DNA of 64,000 nucleotides. Origin: Ancylostoma caninum (taxonomy: Eukaryota; Nematoda; Chromadorea; Rhabditida; Ancylostomatidae). Under the pieces are notes generated by a model. The model saw only the letters and a list, made by a program, of their open reading frames with translations. It had not been told where the DNA came from and made no database searches. The DNA lies in contig JBAJFG010000019.1 in assembly GCA_037903475.1 (NCBI GenBank), positions 1,116,001 through 1,180,000 on the forward strand, in the 5' to 3' direction. The stretch's first letter is position 1. Each line of letters starts with the position of its first letter. Positions 44,931 through 54,650 of this stretch are shown here, piece after piece. The position numbers and the translations under genes were made by a program.

Positions 44931-45026
44931 AACCGGTTTCGGGGCTTGAACTAGACCGGAAGTGTAGCTTCCTTGGTGCCCCCGGGTCGAAGACCCTTTC
45001 ATCAGTATTTCCCAAGGAAGCTTCAA
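44931..45026 (-). ncRNA. structured 3' flank of the Penelope-like element, hammerhead-like core
   Basis: Read on the element's sense strand, GCTTCCTTGG (45022 downward) pairs with CCAAGGAAGC. Inside lies CTGATGA (45005-44999) followed by the hairpin GGGTCTTCGACCC (44996-44984). GAAACCGGTT follows at 44940-44931. CUGAUGA, a stem, then GAAAC is the order of the hammerhead ribozyme core, and Penelope-like elements are known to carry such ribozymes. Here 43 bases separate the stem from GAAAC, so the core is interrupted or differently folded. Confidence 0.4.
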
Positions 45027-45179
45027 AAAATCTTATTAACTGCTACTATCTAGGTATGGAAGAGACAACTATTGGTAGATGACGGATACATGTAAGGAGT
45101 GAGTGGGACAGCGAGATGCTTCCTTAAATATGACCTATGTATGTGACCCAATTATTTGAAAAAGAGCGCCACTACTGAG

Positions 45180-48080
45180 TCATAGTTGCATATCTCTCAA
45201 GCGCATACGTATGTCATGAATAAGGGGGAGATGTACGGCATTGTTTAGTCCATACTTACGTAAGAGGAATGGTCTATCTCTAAGAGCACTACACAAAGTT
45301 TTGATCACACTTAAAGGCGTCCAATCATTGGTTATACTTGTGCAGCATAGTTGGGTTATTCTATTCTTAAAGTCCTCATACCTGGAACATGTCCTACCCG
45401 TCCTAATAACTTCTGCTACAAAAGTGTTTGTTATTATATGCCTTGGTATGTTCGAGTTAAAGTTTGGGTACCTAATAACAGCAAAATTATAGTCATCAGT
45501 TTTGTTATAGAGACAGTATCTAACGCTTTCATTTCTAACATCAATGTGAAGATCCAGAAAATTCGTTTCTTTATTGTTATCATTAGTTTTTTCTATACTG
45601 AGAGACGAATGATATATTTCTTGGAGGTTTCCCTCAAATTCTGTAGTGTTGTTAGATATATGTAATATATCATCTATATAACGATACGTACCGTTGTATA
45701 TTTCCAGGGCCCTTCTATCCCCTAAGTTCAATTTTGTCTTGACAAAATCGTATTCCATATAAGCTAGCGTCAGATCCGCGAGTTGTGGGCTACATGAGGT
45801 TCCCTGCGGAATACCTCTCCTCTGCTGGTAGATACATCCACCAAAACATACGAAACTCGACTGTAATATGGAATCAACCATATAGAATAAGTCTTCCTTT
45901 CTATAGTAGTTCCCTTTAGCCGTGTTGGTGACCGCATAACTAACTTTGTCATTCAGCACCCTGATATAGTTATAACCGCGCATGCATATAAGTATTAACT
46001 TCCGAATGTTTTCTGTAACTACTCGATGTGGTAGATTAGTGAATAGGCTAGTGAAGTCTGCCGAAAACACCTGAGTACTTCTATCAACCATCATACAATC
46101 ACTCACTATTTTTATGCTATTGTTAATCGACCAAAAGTGCTTCACCCCGGTTCTTTGTTTTATAACATTACAGTAGTTTCCAAAATGTTTGTAGAAGTGT
46201 AACAATATTTTTTGTAATGTCATTGTCAATGGTTTTAGTGTACAATTTCTCGCCCCCGTTATAAAGCGAAATTTGATGGGGTTCTTATGCATCTTTGGTA
46301 TACCGTATATCCTAGGTATATCCTTGAACCTTTCTTCAGTTTTTATATTCAAACTTACAATTAGTCTATTATGAATTACTTTGATATCCTCCTCCGAAAA
46401 TGAAGTTCGTAGATAAGTACTTTCCTCGTTACTTGTTTGTTCCATTTCCTTTTTTATCATCAAAACGTATAGCTTTTTACATGTTATGCAAAAGTTAGAC
46501 GAGGCTTTATCTATCGGCGTTATTACAAAATCCCTATGCAACTCGTTCAATTTCTTAGGTTCATATTCTCCTTCCTCCACCATTTTAGGGTCAGTCAAGT
46601 TAAACAATTTGGTTCGAATTCGTCTCCTTATAAACCTTTTTATTTTCTCTGCCAGCTGTTGCTCCACTGCTCTATGGAACTTGAATCTAACTCTAGACTT
46701 CTTAGCAATCTCAATAGCCAGCTTGTTGACTTCTTCATATATCTGATATTTAGTTACATTTGTATGTACTCTATACTTAGTCCCCTTACTGAAGATATTC
46801 CTTAATCTCTGATCCTTGATTATTGTCAGGTTTCCTGTGCACACATGCTTCAGTTGTGGGTCTATGAACTCCACAAAGTTCCTGCATGCACAATCACTGT
46901 TAACTATGCACCTAATACTTTCATCATTCAGTTGCCTGAGAAACTTATTATAGTTAAAAAGTTTCAGAGCCAACGGTGGATCGGTTACATACGTTATTTT
47001 TATTCTTAAGTCCTTTACGGCCTGAACAGCCATAGGATCCTGTGCATAGCTAGCAATAAGATCCTTAATTATTGATTTATCACATATTTTATTTAAATTC
47101 AGTTTCTGTACAATTTCGCCATAACATTTGAAGCAAACAAACAATTCATCTTTTCTATCTTTAACTCTAGTGTGGGATTTCCAAAATGGATTAGCTATCA
47201 ACCCATATATCTTATATTTCAGCTCGTATTCTAGAGTGCAAAAGTGCGGGCTGAATGCTAAGTCTATGAGTCTGCTAATATCGTGTTTGTTTAATGTTCT
47301 AAAATACTTATAAAGAGAGTAGCCACTTCGTGCATTAATTTCAAACACTACATCGTTAGTTCTATCACTACATTTACTTATTTTCTTAGATCTTCTTTTC
47401 CTACCTCTATGTCTTACCCTTTTAATCGGAAACCTAAAATATGGATGGTCTCTTTTTTCTAAGGGAGAAACATTGTCGGAGATATTCCCAAACCCTTTAA
47501 TTTGATCATTAAACCCAAATGGAAATGCAGTGATCATATATTTTATCCAGGTTAGTTCTTTGTCCCTAAGTTCGTTCTTAACATCCTCTCCTGCTGCGCT
47601 ATAATCCAGAACATCAATACTTATATTTGAAGTATCATGTCCCGTTTTCTTAAAATGATTAACTAAGAATGTGTTCAAATCGGACCTATTAAAACTTCTT
47701 ATGTGCTGACTTATACGCGCTCTTAAGGTTTGCGTTGTCTCACCTACGTATTGCATTTGGCATGTAGAGCATGTTATCATATAGATAACATTTCTTGAAT
47801 TACAGTTACAGTTTTCGGGCTTGTTAGTTCTGAACAAATAATTAGTGGTAGAGCTTCTAACATAATTCTTAAAATTAATTTTGTCACAAATCCTACACTC
47901 CCTCCTACTACACCTATTTCCCGTATTACGGTTGTTTTGTGGGAGCTCAACAACCTCGCATCGACCATGTCCATTATTACTTTCAGACGAGGACAACAAT
48001 GAACGTAAAGTGTTGTGGTTGAGATTATTTTTGTTTGCGGACCTAGATCCATTGAGCCTGAGGCGGTCCTTCCTAGACTC
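45180..48080 (-). CDS. Penelope-like retroelement: N-terminal GIY-YIG endonuclease plus reverse transcriptase
   Basis: A single 966-codon frame with no stop, from just after TAA (48083-48081) to TGA (45182-45180). Counting from 47999: zinc-binding-like cysteines (C30, C35, C38, C64, C66); GIY-YIG nuclease at about 71-150 (VIYMITC, YVGET, R95); a CxC...TGNLTII region at 368-394; reverse transcriptase from about 490 to 820 with VITPIDK, RIYGIPKMHK, motif A FSADFTSLFTNLP (D648), motif B QGTSCSPQLAD, motif C YRYIDD (D776, D777) and NFLDLHI. Canonical Penelope elements carry GIY-YIG at the C-terminus; the N-terminal position matches the permuted group described as Naiad/Chlamys. No in-frame Met precedes the nuclease, so a spliced or unusual start is likely. 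All catalytic residues I can check are present and the frame is intact. Confidence 0.92.
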   Translation of the reverse strand, partial: ESRKDRLRLNGSRSANKNNLNHNTLRSLLSSSESNNGHGRCEVVELPQNNRNTGNRCSRRECRICDKINFKNYVRSSTTNYLFRTNKPENCNCNSRNVIYMITCSTCQMQYVGETTQTLRARISQHIRSFNRSDLNTFLVNHFKKTGHDTSNISIDVLDYSAAGEDVKNELRDKELTWIKYMITAFPFGFNDQIKGFGNISDNVSPLEKRDHPYFRFPIKRVRHRGRKRRSKKISKCSDRTNDVVFEINARSGYSLYKYFRTLNKHDISRLIDLAFSPHFCTLEYELKYKIYGLIANPFWKSHTRVKDRKDELFVCFKCYGEIVQKLNLNKICDKSIIKDLIASYAQDPMAVQAVKDLRIKITYVTDPPLALKLFNYNKFLRQLNDESIRCIVNSDCACRNFVEFIDPQLKHVCTGNLTIIKDQRLRNIFSKGTKYRVHTNVTKYQIYEEVNKLAIEIAKKSRVRFKFHRAVEQQLAEKIKRFIRRRIRTKLFNLTDPKMVEEGEYEPKKLNELHRDFVITPIDKASSNFCITCKKLYVLMIKKEMEQTSNEESTYLRTSFSEEDIKVIHNRLIVSLNIKTEERFKDIPRIYGIPKMHKNPIKFRFITGARNCTLKPLTMTLQKILLHFYKHFGNYCNVIKQRTGVKHFWSINNSIKIVSDCMMVDRSTQVFSADFTSLFTNLPHRVVTENIRKLILICMRGYNYIRVLNDKVSYAVTNTAKGNYYRKEDLFYMVDSILQSSFVCFGGCIYQQRRGIPQGTSCSPQLADLTLAYMEYDFVKTKLNLGDRRALEIYNGTYRYIDDILHISNNTTEFEGNLQEIYHSSLSIEKTNDNNKETNFLDLHIDVRNESVRYCLYNKTDDYNFAVIRYPNFNSNIPRHIITNTFVAEVIRTGRTCSRYEDFKNRITQLCCTSITNDWTPLSVIKTLCSALRDRPFLLRKYGLNNAVHLPLIHDIRMRLRDMQL

Positions 48081-48661
48081 TTATGCAGTTTCCTTGTCGG
48101 AGGGTGTTTCCCCCTAGGCTAGGGCAAGCCTCTTCGTCGCTGGGGAGCGTTACCCGTGGTGTAAACTGCATTGGATATTTATGCCCAACACCACGCCAGG
48201 GTTCTCCCGAAATCGAAATGTAATGCCAAAATTGTAATGTTAACTTATCACAGCGGTAAACTACGTTTCCGTATTAATAACTAATATGTTACATTATATC
48301 CCCTAAATTATTTGTCTAAATAAATTCTATGGAAAATGTTAATAGTCCAAAACGTGATTGTTCTACGTTTGCTTATTGATTCTTAATCTGATTGTTATCT
48401 ACTAATGAAGTGGCTAGAAAGTTTCTTTTGAATAGGAATGTAATATGTAACTAGGTAAGCGCGTTAAATTTAATGGAACGCTGGACTACCTAAGAAATTG
48501 TTGCTCTTGGTAATGACCGATGCTACCATCTAATCAATGTTGTTTTGTTATTTACAAAACAGTCCCTCCAGAATTACCACAGACAAAATTGTGCTATGTT
48601 TTCCTAGAAACGATGTATTGGTTACTACCCTTAGTTAAGTCCGAACGATCTTATTCACTTG

Positions 48662-48682
48662 ATCCAACCCTTAAAGTTGGAT
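48662..48682. repeat. hairpin with CCTTAAA loop, copy 1
   Basis: Stem ATCCAAC/GTTGGAT, loop CCTTAAA, followed by GGTGGACAAAATCG. See the second copy at 48794-48816, which has the same loop and a stem changed at two pairs on both sides. Confidence 0.65.
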
Positions 48683-48793
48683 GGTGGACAAAATCGTTAA
48701 ATTAAGTGGTGGGATAGAAGGGCGGTATTGTTTGAGAGTTCTTTTACTTACGGACAATCCACGAAGTTGACCCCAAGAGACCTTAAATCTACT

Positions 48794-48816
48794 CCTCTAA
48801 CCCTTAAAGTTAGAGG
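48794..48816. repeat. hairpin with CCTTAAA loop, copy 2
   Basis: Stem CCTCTAAC/GTTAGAGG, loop CCTTAAA, followed by GGGGACAACTCCG. Relative to copy 1, C-G has become T-A and A-T has become C-G, so the pairing is kept while the sequence changed. Confidence 0.65.
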
Positions 48817-49002
48817 GGGGACAACTCCGCCAATTTGATATTCCACTAAATTCATTTAATTTTATTGATCCTATTTGCCAGGTTCCCACAGTTGTTGAGA
48901 GTTGGCTTGCGGCCGTTTGGGTCAAATGTGGCGCCAACTGGTTCAAATTTACAAGTATTGGCGCTAGATGCGTATGTCTTGAAATCAGGCGCGTATTACT
49001 GG

Positions 49003-49009
49003 TATAAAA
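49003..49009 (+). promoter_or_regulatory. TATA-like box of the 130-residue gene
   Basis: TATAAAA lies 54 bases before the ATG at 49063, in a plausible core-promoter position. No other element is recognisable. Confidence 0.4.
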
Positions 49010-49062
49010 ATGGTAATAGTCAAATGCGGATCATCCTTATTCAACTGCTGTCGCTGTTAAAA

Positions 49063-49599
49063 ATGTCTTCCCCTAACGTTGCCGCTGCTCTTCGTACCAT
49101 CCTAAACTCGGATTCGAATATAAGCAACGAAATGTCTACTGCCCTCATGTCTCTGGGTTCGGCGATTGACCAGATTAAAAACAAACAAGTGGAGACGACA
49201 AAAGAATTGGAGTTGGTCCGGCGGATGGCGAGGACTAACTGGCTTATGGTAATGTATAAATTGTTAAGGTTGTTAATAGCTTTGAATAATTTGTTTGACT
49301 AAAGAAGTATTTACAGGTCATTAATCTCCCTCTGCCATATGGGGTACCTAAGGGTCAGGCGCTACAACAGCTCTTTACGAGATTAGGGTACCCCAAACCG
49401 TTATTCGACAGCGAGCGGGACCTGTTGGCAACGGACATATTGTTCGTAAACCGAAATGGCTTACTATGCAATATGTCTGTAAGTTTATAGAAATACAACG
49501 CTCAAATCAAAAAGTAGGATTAGAAATAATGCGCTTAGTACATGTTTGTTTCAGTTCTTTCGGGTGCTGGGCTGGAAGCTAAAAAGTGAGGAGCTTTAG
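49063..49599 (+). CDS. small coiled-coil protein, 130 residues, three exons
   Basis: ATG at 49063; exons 49063-49248, 49317-49478 and 49555-49599 (TAG) join in phase 0 with donors GTAATG and GTAAGT and acceptors TTACAG and TTTCAG. Residues 1-58 form a heptad-like helix (SSPNVAAALRTILNSD... IDQIKNKQVETTKELELVRR). They are followed by WLMVINLPLPYGVPKGQALQ and QLFTRLGYPKPLF, a layout reminiscent of retroelement ORF1 proteins (coiled coil then an RRM-like strand and helix). The protein ends LGWKLKSEEL. The gene points away from the Penelope-like element, about 1 kb from its 5' end. The ORF1-like reading is inference; it may be an unrelated host or mobile gene. No homologue is recognised. Confidence 0.55.
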
Positions 49600-49660
49600 T
49601 ACGGTTACGGCAATATGGGGTGTACTTTCTAGTTGTTTCTTATTATTGATATTATTCTTA

Positions 49661-49935
49661 TTACCCTGTAACTAATATTGATGCTCTTGATTTTTTCAGC
49701 ATAACGCCCCCAATTACATGAGTTGGCCCATTTAAAATCGCGTTCCTAAAATCCAACCGTGTAATAAAAGAAGCTAGTTTTACTATCAGGGCAGGAACTG
49801 CATTTATCAAAATAAGCAGGAGAATCCCCACCAATTGTTCCATTGCTTCGTTCAAACGAGCTGTTAAGTCCAAGATATGTGCATCCGAAGGCTGTGGTTT
49901 ATCAAATTGCAAAATTAGGTTCGAATTTGCCAATC
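49661..49935 (-). CDS. unrecognised small protein exon with hydrophobic segment
   Basis: After acceptor CTATTCAG (49938-49936), an open frame of 90 codons runs to TAA. It contains DLTARLNEAMEQLVG, then a strongly hydrophobic stretch (ILLLILINAVPALIVKLA) and a basic end (MLKKSRASILVTG). It converges on the 130-residue gene. No upstream exon was found, so it may be a last exon or chance. No family is recognised. Confidence 0.3.
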
Positions 49936-50100
49936 CTGAATAGCCACCTCATTTTCTACTCGACTCATGGACGCAGCTCTAAATAGAGTAAGATAAGGGG
50001 GGGGGGAGGAAGGGAGTCCAACAACTCGTAACGAAATCTATACCATCATACGGAGTTGGTGATGCTAATTTCACTTCCGTTCTTTTCATCTGCTGGAGAA

Positions 50101-50126
50101 CTCTCTCTCTCTCCCTCTCCCTCTCC

Positions 50127-50180
<54 letters not shown>
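50101..50180. repeat. (CT)n microsatellite
   Basis: About 80 bases of nearly pure CT repeats. Arg/Glu- and Ser/Leu-repeat frames across it are artefacts. Confidence 0.95.
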
Positions 50181-50183
<3 letters not shown>

Positions 50184-51470
50184 GTGTTGCCTGGCAAAAT
50201 CTCGGGCTTGTCTAAAGCGGCTCGATTTCACTTTCGAGTTATATTGCGCTAAAAAGTATCAGGTCTCTAGGTAGGAAATATCTGGTTTTGGAAGAGAATG
50301 CTTCAAGTATTGTTCCTCAATCAGGGTGCGGTACAACCAAAGCGAATATGACCCCCCTCCCCCCCCCCCATATATCTGCACAACTGAGCATCTTAACGGT
50401 AGCTGCTGGTGCAAACAGGTCAGAAGTGTGAAAAATGCTTGGTGATAAAGTGGCGAAGGACGCTTCCAATATCATGTTTGAAACTAGAAATTTTTCTGAC
50501 AAAAAGTGAATCGAACCCTGCAAGGAGTTGTGCTGAAGTCAAGCTAGGTTTGATCAGTACAGTGAATGGCAGGTGGTCTCCCATTTTTGTTCCTTTGGTC
50601 TAAGCAGCGTGGTTTCGCGGGAAAGTGTTGAAAATTGGCACTTACTTTTAAGGGTTGAATTGTGAAAGAATCGTTCATCGAGCCACTTTTCCTTTTGACA
50701 TTGTCTCGAATACCTTAACATTACTGAGCTATGTGAGCCAAACCTTGCTACTGCTGATGCATAGGAGAGTGCACCTTTATAATGAAAAACGAGAAATGGT
50801 CAAGTGAAATATCAAAGATACCGAGTGTCAAATTAACCACTCAGAAAGAGTCTGAAAAAAAAAATCGACATATTGACATCTTGTCGCCCCACGAGTTGTG
50901 ATGACGCGCGAAGGCTGTGATTCGGTGGCGATGAACTGGTTTGCATGCTGCAAGCCTTAGAAGGCAGCTCGATCTCAGTGCAGAGCTATGTTCCTAGTAA
51001 AGACTTCGAGCTTGGGTAAGCGCATGTTTACTCAAGCTTACCCGAAAGTGTTCTCGAACGCGCGTCCACTTTCCGGTAGCCGCAACAGACTTCTAGATCG
51101 ATCCGCGTTGCACCCACATGCGTCCGCACCTCAAACATTTTGTCCGACCTTTTGTTGCACTGAGCCATCGTTCTACCGGGACCTCAACCCTCCTGACGAG
51201 TCTAGCAGGGTTCGCCTTGTCTCCATCCAAGAGGAGATATGACTGAGCTCTGACGCTCACCACCGACTTATAACCCAATATCTGAATCTCAGCAAAAAAT
51301 CATCGTATCCCTATCAAAGGAAACAATTCAGAGAATTGGCAACAAGGTTCATCAGGTCATCAAATGTTCCCGATATTTTCCAATAGAGTATACTTCTTCG
51401 GTTATGTACTATTGTTGCTATCATCTGTATTATGTAATACACGTTGATTGCAATTTTATTTCTGCCCACA
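50181..51470. other. no gene seen
   Basis: G-run near 49998 and C-run near 50350 flank the microsatellite region. A small palindrome (CTTGGGTAAG...CTTACCCGAAAG, 51011-51046) is present. Frames are short and unsupported. Confidence 0.45.
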
Positions 51471-51737
51471 TAGTCGGCCTCCCCATATAATAATGAACAT
51501 TACGACGTACTGCGCGCCAACAAAGACACCGTCTGCAAAGTAAGCCTTGATCTCGAAGTACCAGGAAAGCGACCAAAAGGACGGCCGAAGCAACGGTGGA
51601 TGGACACACTGCATGCGAATCTGAGGCATGTGGGCGCCCACCCAGATCAGGCTCACGATAGAGCTAAATGGCGTCAGAAGACCAGAAAAGCGGACCCCGC
51701 CAACGAACGGGACAAACGCCAAAGAAGAAGAAGATAA
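51471..51737 (+). pseudogene. 5'-truncated RTE-type retroelement, C-terminal tail
   Basis: An open frame from after TAG to TAA (51735-51737) encodes the conserved tail of nematode RTE-type endonuclease-reverse transcriptases: VCKVSLDLEVPGKRPKGRPK, then QRWMDTLHANLRHVGAHPDQ and AHDRAKWRQKTRKADPANER, ending in an Arg run. The reverse transcriptase domain is absent upstream, as expected from 5' truncation during integration. A more decayed copy lies at 30668-30789. Confidence 0.8.
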
Positions 51738-52382
51738 ACAAATAAATATACCCCTACCAGTGGAACGCGGGTTGACGGACACCACAGTTAGTCGGGTAGC
51801 AGTTAGCCAGCTGAGGATGAGATGTGCTGCTCGCCGCAATGCAGCAGTTCTTCCCCATGCTGCAGTCTCTGCCTTCCATTTCTTAGGGGTGTGGCTTGGC
51901 AGGCTTTGCTGCGTTTGCCTTATCCAGCTATTAGAGTGTGAACTAATTGGAATTAGTGCTTCCGAAGCCTTCTTTGATGCAGAGCCAGGCCAAATTTTGG
52001 CTGCATTGGGCAAGCTGGAATCTTGCCACGTAACTCTTCACAGAGGGCTCTGCAGAAAAAAGGAAAACGGACTTGAGATGAGATCAGCATCACAAACTGT
52101 ATATGAAAATATACATTCCGCTACGAGTTGTCGGATCTCCCCCGTATCTTTCCCTGGTGAGCGGTGCTGGCTCGCTGTAAGTTTGTATACAACCCTGTTT
52201 TAAGCATACATACAACCTTTTTGTAAACTTACATGTAAGCTTTTTCTAAGCTTACATGTAACTAATTTGCCGAGCCATACAACTTACATGTGACATTATC
52301 ACCAACATGCACGAAGCCTTCACGCAAACTAGGAATAATGTTGCATGTGACCTGAAAAAAAAAAAAACTTATGTTCGGCAGA

Positions 52383-52415
52383 TTCACGGACCGCTCCGCT
52401 CAAGTGGTCCGTGAA
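52383..52415. repeat. perfect 10-bp hairpin
   Basis: TTCACGGACC and GGTCCGTGAA separated by 13 bases. It may be the end of a small inverted-repeat element or part of a structured RNA; nothing nearby decides. Confidence 0.6.
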
Positions 52416-54591
52416 CTGCACTTTCGTATACTCCGAAAAAGAGGTTTTCGTCAATTCTGTGCTTTTCGACGAACATCGTTGGAATCAGCGTGACGCGGAG
52501 GTCTGGAGTCTACTGATATCTACTGATATACAACTCAAGAAACGAGGTGACACACTGCCTTCAAGACATTGGAAAACTCTCATGTACTAGTAACAGTGCA
52601 TGCCTTCACTATACATACATCGCGTATTATATGTTACGCAGTCGATATTCAAGATGTGATATTTCAATTAAAACTAGGGCAACATACAGATCTGGAGATA
52701 ATTTTTGCCATGAACGTCCTTATTAGCAGGAAGAATTTCTGTTGTAGTCGTCCTACTTTTTTGATTCTCACAACGAAGTCAATGATGACTTCGTAAATAG
52801 ACGTGCTTCACCATGCACCCTAAAAGAAGCTGGTTCGAGCTCACCAGTGTGTAAGTCTAGGTGAGCCGCATTGTCGTCTCACGACGGACTCGAGGAGCGA
52901 ATTCGTTTCTTGCTTGGAGAATGTACCTTGGATTCAATACTCGCACTGCTCTGTAGATAACAAATTTTGTTTCGGGTTCACACAAAACTTGGATCCCCTC
53001 AACCTAACATTTTTGGACCTCTGTACAGCTGACAAAAATGTCTTTCACTTCTTAGGTTCTTTTCAGGTAGTGTCCAAAGTGCTTGCAACATCCACACGAA
53101 CGCAATGGGTGCAACACGTTTCTCCAAGTGTTGCATAGTAGCCATGAGAAAGAGAGGCTAAGTCTGTGAAGATGAAGAAATCGAACTCCTCGAACAGGAA
53201 GCAAAACAGATCTGAACGTAACCTACTCCATGAAGGATGAGCTACCTTCCCTAATCCTACAATTTTACTGCAGTATCTCGGAATATGAGATTAGCAGAAT
53301 TACCCTAGCTAGCTTCCCTTCCATCCCACTGTTCCTGAGCTTCGCAGTTAAACGAAGGAACGACGTATCACTTCTCCACGAACAACGGTGTTCCGCGGTG
53401 AAGTGATGTCTTTGTAGATAAACCACTTTCGCTCCAACCGGTACGAGTAATCAGGTCATCTGTTGGTTCAATAGTATCGCGGATTGTTATTGGAAAATCC
53501 ACCTGAGAAGTGGGAGAGAAGCCACCGACGATTATCGTCGATGTAAGTAAGCAGATTGTTGATGAACAACGCACTAACAATCAGAGTTGTTTGCTTCCAA
53601 AAGTGGCGAACCTTTGGTTTGGTGCTAGCTATGAGTTATACTGGGAGCTCTCAATCTTCTCCGGCTCCCATTTGAAGGGTTAGAGTCTTTTCATTCAGAT
53701 TGATGGGTTCACATAGGGTTCAGCCTCGAAGACGTATCTTGTGCAGTGACAACTCCTTCCTGCAAACGCAGAGGCAACAGACAAAGCTGCGAGCACACAG
53801 TTAACTAACTGTTCACTCCCCGACGGCTAGCCGTCCTGTCTCTTATTGCTTCCAAGCTGGATTGTTTTTACCCAGATTTGTCTGGGGGAAGTGCGCAGAG
53901 CAAATCTCTGAAGTGTACGAGTACATTCAAAATGTACTCATTCGAAGAAAAATAAACTCTTATATTATACAATGAAATGGACGTGCTGACCATCCTGAAA
54001 ATAGATTGATCGAAGCCGACAACATCTTAATCGTCGTAATCGTAGGTGAAATTCCGAACTTTTTGAGAATTCGATGCAAAACGCTCAAGTTTCGAGCGCA
54101 GAGGTGATGGAATTGTGAAGATTCAGTTTTCTGCATAGAACAGGAATGCGAGCTAATGTCTGCTATGCTCATAAGCTAAACACTCCAATGACCGATCAGT
54201 TCCTGCAAAGTCAACATCCTTGGAGAAGTCATTTGGACAGCGATACACTTTTTGTGGCGAATTTCATCTGGGGCGTGCTTTTCGGAAGCATGGCGAGGTC
54301 GGGTCGAGCACTTTATTACCATCTCACTCGCGTTTCATTGTAGTTTCCATTGTGGCCATTACAGTGAATGACGTCTTGATGCTTGTCTCAAACTGGTTTC
54401 AACACTGAATGGTTCTGGATGTCTGAAGGCTTCAATAACTTGGAGATTTATTGAGAAGGGACTCAGAATCTTCACCATTCCGGTATTTGTTGCAGGACAA
54501 CAACACTAACAAAGAAGATAGCGAGAATTCGCAGCATCTCAACGAATACTCATACTAATAATGTACTAATGGCACACCCCAGTGGTGTATT

Positions 54592-54650
54592 CAATAAATA
54601 AATAAATAAACAAATAAATAAATGAGTGAATGAGTGAAACAAATAAATGC
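54592..54650. repeat. AAATA/AATG-type microsatellite
   Basis: Tandem AATA units followed by GAGTGAAT units, about 59 bases. Confidence 0.85.

Larger units (their letters stand above)
48081..49002. other. AT-rich flank of the Penelope-like element with two matched hairpins
   Basis: This is 5' of the element and of the small plus-strand gene. On the element strand there is a palindrome CCCTAGCCTAGGG near 48110-48122. The hairpins at 48662-48682 and 48794-48816 share their loop. No coding frame is supported here. Confidence 0.5.

Noticed and set aside
47777..48052. 91-codon minus-strand frame starting ATG, overlapping the Penelope-like frame
   Set aside because: It lies in a different frame over the cysteine region of the element and has no domain; kept only as a possible frameshift source.
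50046..50274. Arg/Glu- and Ser/Leu-repeat frames
   Set aside because: Artefacts of the CT microsatellite.
51628..52203. 191-codon plus-strand frame over the RTE tail
   Set aside because: It overlaps the RTE-encoded peptide in another frame and has no family resemblance.
52825..52860. GGTTCGAGCTC, resembling a tRNA B box
   Set aside because: No cloverleaf, acceptor stem or A box can be built around it.
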